From positions 1 to 49,551 of the IMG/VR virus record IMGVR_UViG_3300025764_000005: DNA of 49,551 bases, one strand, 5' to 3'. Positions 46,073 to 49,551 of the stretch are shown here, one piece after another (position 1 is the first letter of the stretch; every line of letters starts with the position of its first letter). Source of the stretch: a virus. A program made the position numbers and the translations under genes. The notes beneath the pieces are model-generated. The model was not told where the DNA came from, ran no database searches, and worked only from the letters and a program-made list of their open reading frames with translations.

Positions 46073-46249
46073 ATGAAGCCCTGCGAACGCACGAAGGAAG
46101 AGCTGCACGCTGAAATAGAGGGGCTGGCCCAGCACTACCTCGAAATGTCCGCAGACGAGTTCCTGAAGCGTGACATCCATGACGTTCCCGACACTCCGGC
46201 CGTGCGCTACATGCTCGTTCTCTCGGGCGCGCTGAGGACTCGTGCATGA
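46073..46249 (+). CDS. Hypothetical acidic protein, 58 aa
   Basis: ATG one base after the previous stop; an in-frame ATG at 46049 is an alternative. MKPCERTKEELHAEIEGLAQ is a charged helix, followed by HYLEMSADEFLKRDIHDVPD. Ends with an ATGA overlap into the HTH gene. Confidence 0.55.
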   Translation: MKPCERTKEELHAEIEGLAQHYLEMSADEFLKRDIHDVPDTPAVRYMLVLSGALRTRA

Positions 46250-46473
46250 CCCAGATCGCCCCCGACGCCCCCGTGCTTGTCTTCAAGGAGGCCAAGGAGT
46301 TGCTTCGCTGCAGCGCGTCGACCCTGCTGGACTGCATCCACGACGGCAGCGTGCCGGCGTTCAGGCTGGGACGTGGCTGGCGCTTCTACCGCGCCGACCT
46401 CATGGCTATAGAGTCGGCCGGAAGCGAACAGCGCGAGGATGCTGAGGTGCGCCCGATATGTTCCCACAGGTGA
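46246..46473 (+). CDS. xis: Excisionase-like helix-turn-helix protein, 75 aa
   Basis: ATG in the previous stop. Residues 11-55 (VFKEAKELLRCSASTLLDCI, then GSVPAFRLGRGWRFYRADLMAI) follow the MerR-type excisionase pattern: HTH, a short wing with (V/A)P-x-(F/Y)-R-x-G-x-x-(W/R)-R(F/Y), then a helix. It is the nearest HTH gene to the integrase, so a recombination directionality factor is the best guess. A transcriptional regulator is the alternative. Confidence 0.65.
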   Translation: MTQIAPDAPVLVFKEAKELLRCSASTLLDCIHDGSVPAFRLGRGWRFYRADLMAIESAGSEQREDAEVRPICSHR

Positions 46474-46709
46474 GCATGGACACCGCCAGACACCGATACC
46501 TAGGGCTCAATCGTGCCTGATTCCCGACCCACCAGCGTCCCCGAGCCTAGCCCCCCGTATCCTACACTTACGGGCGTTGGCGCGGGCCGCCATTTGAGAA
46601 TGTGCGCTTTTGCAGCGAGATCACGAGAACTGGACGCTGCGACAGTAAAAGAATCGGCGCCAAGGTGCGCCCGTTCGACGCCGCGTTCTGAAACGGGCTA
46701 TCAGCGAGG
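46474..46709. other. Intergenic region with inverted repeats beside the excisionase-like gene
   Basis: No supported gene. CTAGGGCTC (46500-46508) pairs with GAGCCTAG (46543-46550) with one bulge; CCCGTA (46554-46559) pairs with TACGGG (46569-46574); GCCCGTT (46669-46675) pairs with AACGGGC (46692-46698). Arms of 6-8 bp are not decisive in GC-rich DNA. It could hold the attP site, integrase or Xis arm sites, or a structured RNA. Confidence 0.35.
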
Positions 46710-46763
46710 ATGAACATGGACATAGGATATCGCAGGCAAATCAATCAGGGGGGGACGCCGTGA
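46710..46763 (+). CDS. Possible leader peptide, 17 aa
   Basis: ATG with GCGAGG just upstream encodes MNMDIGYRRQINQGGTP and its stop overlaps the GTG of the next gene (GTGA). The seven-G run near its end doubles as the SD of that gene. Could be a coupling leader rather than a functional peptide. Confidence 0.3.
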   Translation: MNMDIGYRRQINQGGTP

Positions 46764-47146
46764 GCGCAGTTGAGGAGTACAGACTGGCCGCAGACCGATG
46801 GGAAGTCGACTCTCACGACCACGGAGATGAGGCAGTAAACGCCGCCGACGCCGCCATCGCCGATCTGGAGGCTCATGCCGAGCATGACGAGGACAACCTG
46901 GCGGGCCTAGAGCACGCGCTGGTCCGGGCAAACCAGCGGTACACGCAGGCCGAGGCCGAGCGGGATTTTGCCGTCGACATTCTCGTCGTTCATGGCCTCG
47001 ACGCCAAGTTCTTCGATGGGGTCGGCTGGACGACGACCCTGACCGATTCACCCACCATCCCGACGGGGGCACGGGAGCGCATCAGAAAGATGCTTAGTGA
47101 GACTGACCGGCAGTCTTCTCCTGCACACCGGCCACCGCCTGATTGA
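46760..47146 (+). CDS. Hypothetical acidic coiled-coil protein, 128 aa
   Basis: GTG start behind AGGGGGGG. MSAVEEYR start as in the gene at 4005. Residues 35-80 are Ala/Glu/His-rich helix (ADAAIADLEAHAEHDEDNLA...ANQRYTQAEAERDF), a coiled coil. The 3' end overlaps the convergent integrase gene by 53 bases. No family recognised. Confidence 0.6.
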   Translation: MSAVEEYRLAADRWEVDSHDHGDEAVNAADAAIADLEAHAEHDEDNLAGLEHALVRANQRYTQAEAERDFAVDILVVHGLDAKFFDGVGWTTTLTDSPTIPTGARERIRKMLSETDRQSSPAHRPPPD

Positions 47147-48239
47147 GCGCCGCCACCGACCGCTCCCGCATACGCTCCGAGACGTGCGCGTAAATCTCGG
47201 ACGTGGTGCTCATCTGCGCGTGGCCGAGCATCTCGGAAAGGGTCTTCATATCGACGCCGGCCTCCAGCATTGCGGAGGCATACGAGTGACGTAGGTCGTG
47301 AAAGCGCATCGGCGGCAGTTCCAGACTGGCCAGCAGCTCGCGCCACGCCCCGTTCAAGACTTCGGGCTTCATCGGCTCCTCGCCGCCGCACACGTACCAG
47401 CCGTCCGGTTTGCCCTCCTTGGCGGGACCGAACACGGCGGCTGCGAACTCCGGCATCGGCACGACGCGCGCCTTGCCACCCTTTGGCAGCTTCTCGACCA
47501 GGCCCCTGCCCACGACGCGGCCGAGCTTGCGCGCCACCCGGAGCCGTCTGCCGATCACGTCAACGTCGCCCCACTTCATGCCGATGCACTCGCCGCGACG
47601 GGTGCCGGCGCTCATGGCGACCATCAGGGGCAGTGCCATCGTCGTGTCGCGCACCTTCTCCAGCACCATGAGCATCTGCCGCAGCGACAGCACCGGCCTC
47701 TCATCGGGACGCCCAGTCGGCAGCTTGGCCACGTCGGAATCGCAGACGTTGCGCAAGACGAGGTCGTGCGACCTCGCCCAGTGCAGAGCCCCGTGCAGGA
47801 TATCGTAGTAGTGGCTGACGGAAGACAGCGCGTAACCCTCGGCGCGAATCTGCCGCCAGAGTTCGGCAACGTGCGAGGGCTGCAGGGACAGGGCGCGGAT
47901 ATGCCCTATTGCGGGTCGCAGGTAGAGACGGACTGCGGAGTTGTACCCGGCCTGCGTCTCGGAGGCGTAGCGCTCGTCGTCGTCGACCCACTCATCGAGC
48001 CAGCGGTCGAAGAGGTCGCCCATGGTGAGCTTGTGACTCGGGACGACGCCGCCCTCGGCCTGTTGCTGCAAGTGCGCCAGAAGGTCGCGCGCCTTCTGCG
48101 GCGGGTGCTTCGTCAGCTTGGCGACCCGCACACTCCTCACGATCCTGCCGGCGTGGCGACCGTAGCCCACGGGGACGGTGACGTGCCAGGAGAAGGTGCC
48201 GTCCTTGTTGGCGCGTGGGGTCTTCCCGATGCTACCCAT
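47094..48239 (-). CDS. int: Tyrosine-type integrase, 381 aa
   Basis: Integrates and excises the prophage by site-specific recombination. An N-terminal strand-rich arm-binding-like domain (residues 1-60), a SAM-like core-binding domain (70-170), then the catalytic domain with R214 (AGTRRGE), Lys in LPKGGKARVV (250-259), H314-x-x-R317 (HDLRHSYAS), H340 (LGHAQ) and Y350 (EIYAHV). All catalytic residues are present and length is standard, so it should be active. The attP site is not identified; candidates are the gaps at 46474-46709 and 48240-48784. Confidence 0.95.
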   Translation of the reverse strand: MGSIGKTPRANKDGTFSWHVTVPVGYGRHAGRIVRSVRVAKLTKHPPQKARDLLAHLQQQAEGGVVPSHKLTMGDLFDRWLDEWVDDDERYASETQAGYNSAVRLYLRPAIGHIRALSLQPSHVAELWRQIRAEGYALSSVSHYYDILHGALHWARSHDLVLRNVCDSDVAKLPTGRPDERPVLSLRQMLMVLEKVRDTTMALPLMVAMSAGTRRGECIGMKWGDVDVIGRRLRVARKLGRVVGRGLVEKLPKGGKARVVPMPEFAAAVFGPAKEGKPDGWYVCGGEEPMKPEVLNGAWRELLASLELPPMRFHDLRHSYASAMLEAGVDMKTLSEMLGHAQMSTTSEIYAHVSERMRERSVAALNQAVAGVQEKTAGQSH

Positions 48240-48252
48240 GCGTGAATCTTAG

Positions 48253-48293
48253 CACAGGTGGAGGGTAGCGGCAACAGAGACCTGTGTTATACT
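48253..48293 (+). promoter_or_regulatory. Rightward promoter of the GGAGGGTAG-N19 family, with flanking inverted repeat
   Basis: GGAGGGTAG (48260-48268), 19 bases ending CCTGTGT, then TATACT (48288-48293). CACAGGT (48253-48259) and ACCTGTG (48280-48286) form a 7-bp inverted repeat around the box. Drives the 35-aa gene and the structured stretch behind it, divergent from the integrase. Confidence 0.7.
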
Positions 48294-48325
48294 AAGATAA
48301 GGTAAAGAACTAATGAGGAGGGCTG

Positions 48326-48433
48326 ATGGCGGCCAAAAAGGGCGCGACGAAGAAGGGTGTGAACCCATTCGCCAAGAAGGGTGCGAAGAAGACGATTACG
48401 TGTCCGAAATGCGGGGCAACGATTACCGTCTGA
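48326..48433 (+). CDS. Lys-rich Zn-knuckle protein, 35 aa
   Basis: ATG four bases behind GAGGAGGG, with a strong promoter 30 bases upstream. Begins MAAKKGATKKGVNPFAKKGA and ends TITCPKCGATITV. A basic tail plus one CPKC points to nucleic-acid binding, perhaps as a dimer sharing a metal. It is the only protein gene between this promoter and the structured stretch 48438-48723. Confidence 0.6.
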   Translation: MAAKKGATKKGVNPFAKKGAKKTITCPKCGATITV

Positions 48434-48437
48434 TTCT

Positions 48438-48723
48438 TTGCTCGGGAGTGCCCGCTACAGAGTCGAGCAATCAGGATGCGGGACGAACGGTTCGGAGGTG
48501 GGGCCGAGCCAGCAATGTGGGCGCCTAGCAGATCACTTGGGCCAGCGATATTGGTGGCTAGGCGAGGGCGGGTAAGCTGGCTCTGGTGTCTCGGCGGGGC
48601 CGAAGGACGCTGGATGGGAGCCCGCCCACTTTCTATCCGGGGCGGCTCTGCGGCATATAGGGTCAGACGCACTGATACTGCGTCACTGGTCGATTCGGCC
48701 GGACGACCTCCGCGAGCCGCCCC
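48438..48723 (+). ncRNA. Highly structured stretch, candidate non-coding RNA
   Basis: Starts 4 bases after the 35-aa gene. Helices in order: TTGCTC/GAGCAA (48438-48443, 48465-48470) with inner GGG-AGTG-CCC; GAGCCAGC/GCTGGCTC (48506-48513, 48576-48583) enclosing CGCCTAGC/GCTAGGCG (48522-48529, 48557-48564); TCGGC-GGG-GCCGA (48591-48603); GGATGGG...CCCA...ATCC (48612-48638). Last is a three-way junction closed by GGGGCGGCTC-T-GCGG (48639-48653) with CCGC-GAGCCGCCCC (48710-48723), 14 bp with one bulge, holding GACGCA-CTGATAC-TGCGTC and GGTCG/CGACC. No known RNA family was recognised. Confidence 0.5.
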
Positions 48724-48784
48724 ATTCTAGTCCCCACAGACGCCTAGGGACACGTTTCAGCGCCCTAAACGGCGTTCCCAGCTC
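48724..48784. other. Spacer between the structured stretch and a convergent gene
   Basis: Contains GTCCC/GGGAC and GCGCC/GGCGT short hairpins that could end either transcript. No T-run. Confidence 0.3.
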
Positions 48785-49225
48785 TCACGAGGGTACGGGT
48801 AGCTTCGAGGCACTTTCTGCGCTCATCGCGCTACCTTTTGTGACGCCCTCGCCTGCCACTATAGTAGCGCCTTCGGCGGCAGCCGGAGCCCGGCTGCTAA
48901 CCTCCGGGGGAGTAGCCTTAGCCCGGACCACCCCCCTTCTCGCCATCCCGGCACAACTCATGCTGCAATACTTCGAGCCCTGTCTGACCTGCTTCACGGT
49001 GAGTTTGTTGGGGCAACCCTCCCTCGCACACAGCGTGGCACTGTAGGGACCCCTATGCAGGGTTTGGACAACTTTGGACTCTTTGGACTCGACTTTGGAC
49101 CCGATTGGACTCAAAGCCGCCGCACTTATCGGTAACTGCCGAGGATTCGGAACGCCCGACAGGACGAGCAACGCCGCCCGTACCTCTTCCGCCGACCCCG
49201 TGAGATGGATAGTCACTTGCTCCAT
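48785..49225 (-). CDS. Zinc-finger protein, 146 aa
   Basis: ATG behind GAGGAGG. The N-terminus MEQVTIHLTGSAEEVRAALL is a strand-helix unit. CAREGCPNKL...SKYCSMSCAG (C..C...C..C at about residues 67-91) resembles small treble-clef fingers with a CS.SC end. The C-terminal 55 residues are Ala/Pro/Ser-rich and flexible. A DNA-binding regulator at the genome edge is possible; no classical repressor was found elsewhere. Confidence 0.65.
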   Translation of the reverse strand: MEQVTIHLTGSAEEVRAALLVLSGVPNPRQLPISAAALSPIGSKVESKESKVVQTLHRGPYSATLCAREGCPNKLTVKQVRQGSKYCSMSCAGMARRGVVRAKATPPEVSSRAPAAAEGATIVAGEGVTKGSAMSAESASKLPVPS

Positions 49226-49551
49226 GCTACCTCCTCTAGCCTCCGAGTCACCCTACCACGAAAAAATATTCTCAGAAAGAGGCACCCACTCTACCACAGA
49301 GTGCTCCTAAAGAGTAGGGGGGGGTCTATGAGCAAAGAGCGATATGTCCGGCGCTGTGGCTGCATGTCCGGGGCTGTGGCAGTCTCCGGCAAAAGCAAGC
49401 TCCTTGGCGCTGTGGCATTGCCTATATGTTTCCTACTGTACTCTCGCTCCTCCCCACTAAGTCACCCGGCCTCTATGTGACTACATATGTTGTCTGATCA
49501 TGCGTGCGTGCGCTGCTGCGTCGTTGCGCCAGCCCTCCCCCTCCCCCTCCC
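49226..49551. other. Right-end non-coding region with 20-bp repeats and C-rich tip
   Basis: ATGTCCGG(C/G)GCTGTGGC occurs at 49344-49360 and 49364-49380 (period 20), and GGCGCTGTGGC again at 49406-49416. CACTCT-ACCAC-AGAGTG (49287-49303) is a perfect hairpin. The last bases are a CCCTCCCC-type pyrimidine tract. A short open frame at 49328-49480 is not convincing. Confidence 0.5.

Noticed and set aside
47298-48245. 315-aa rightward frame antisense to the integrase
   Set aside because: The antisense frame has no SD and no recognisable domain, while the integrase shows all catalytic residues.
48639-48724. Canonical tRNA-Ile(GAU)
   Set aside because: The anticodon-like arm and acceptor-like ends exist, but no T arm with TTCRA loop precedes the acceptor strand and the D arm conflicts with the anticodon stem. 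Kept only as a tRNA-like possibility.
49328-49480. Possible 50-aa rightward gene at the right end
   Set aside because: It has a G-run instead of a true SD and its sequence is produced by the 20-bp DNA repeats; no support from coupling or motif.

Overview
The window reads as most or all of the genome of a temperate tailed phage (Caudoviricetes). It carries a terminase pair, portal, scaffold, major capsid protein, a pectate-lyase-fold tailspike, replication genes and a tyrosine integrase, with almost no non-coding DNA inside gene blocks. The head-gene order, a very large virion protein next to the portal, and the lack of any recognisable tail tube or tape measure suggest a short-tailed (podovirus-like) virion; this is inference. 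The DNA is GC-rich. GTG and TTG starts are common, many genes overlap by 4 bases (ATGA/GTGA/TTGA), one start looks leaderless, and some hairpins lack a U-run. These traits fit a high-GC, perhaps actinobacterial, host, but nothing in the window proves the host. No tRNA, rRNA, CRISPR array or insertion sequence was recognised.

Layout. (1) 1-523: non-coding, ATGCAT-rich, with degenerate tandem repeats and one promoter. (2) 524-6384, rightward: about 23 small early-type genes, mostly unknown, many translationally coupled, ending in a terminator at 6393-6425. (3) 15969-6470, leftward: amidase, Cys-rich proteins, DEDD exonuclease, HExxE protein, two-TM holin-like protein, SSB, HNH, Cas4-like nuclease, DnaB helicase, VSR-like nuclease and Dam methylase. 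(4) 43431-16087, leftward late block: small and large terminase, portal, HNH, 2440-aa protein, 578-aa protein, scaffold, capsid, decoration and tail proteins, discoidin protein, tailspike, Gly-rich adhesins, membrane proteins, papain-like peptidase, 23-aa membrane peptide, terminator at 16030-16061. (5) 43488-47146, rightward accessory block: MazG-like protein, Zn-ribbon proteins, excisionase-like HTH, and two structured intergenic regions. (6) 48239-47094: integrase, leftward. (7) 48260-48723: a promoter, a 35-aa Lys-rich Zn-knuckle protein and a strongly structured stretch, then a leftward gene to 48785 and a repeat-bearing right end.

The most interesting signal is regulatory. Five sites share GGAGGGTA(G/A), exactly 19 bases, then GTGN immediately followed by TAnnnT inside that architecture. 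They face the late operon, the accessory operon, the amidase operon, SSB and the 35-aa gene. They look like one regulon with a phage- or host-specific box in place of the -35. Three further extended -10 promoters serve the portal, 578-aa and capsid genes. The capsid leader carries a perfect 10-base complement of its own ribosome binding site, and the 48438-48723 stretch folds on paper into several long helices, including a 14-bp stem closing a three-way junction.
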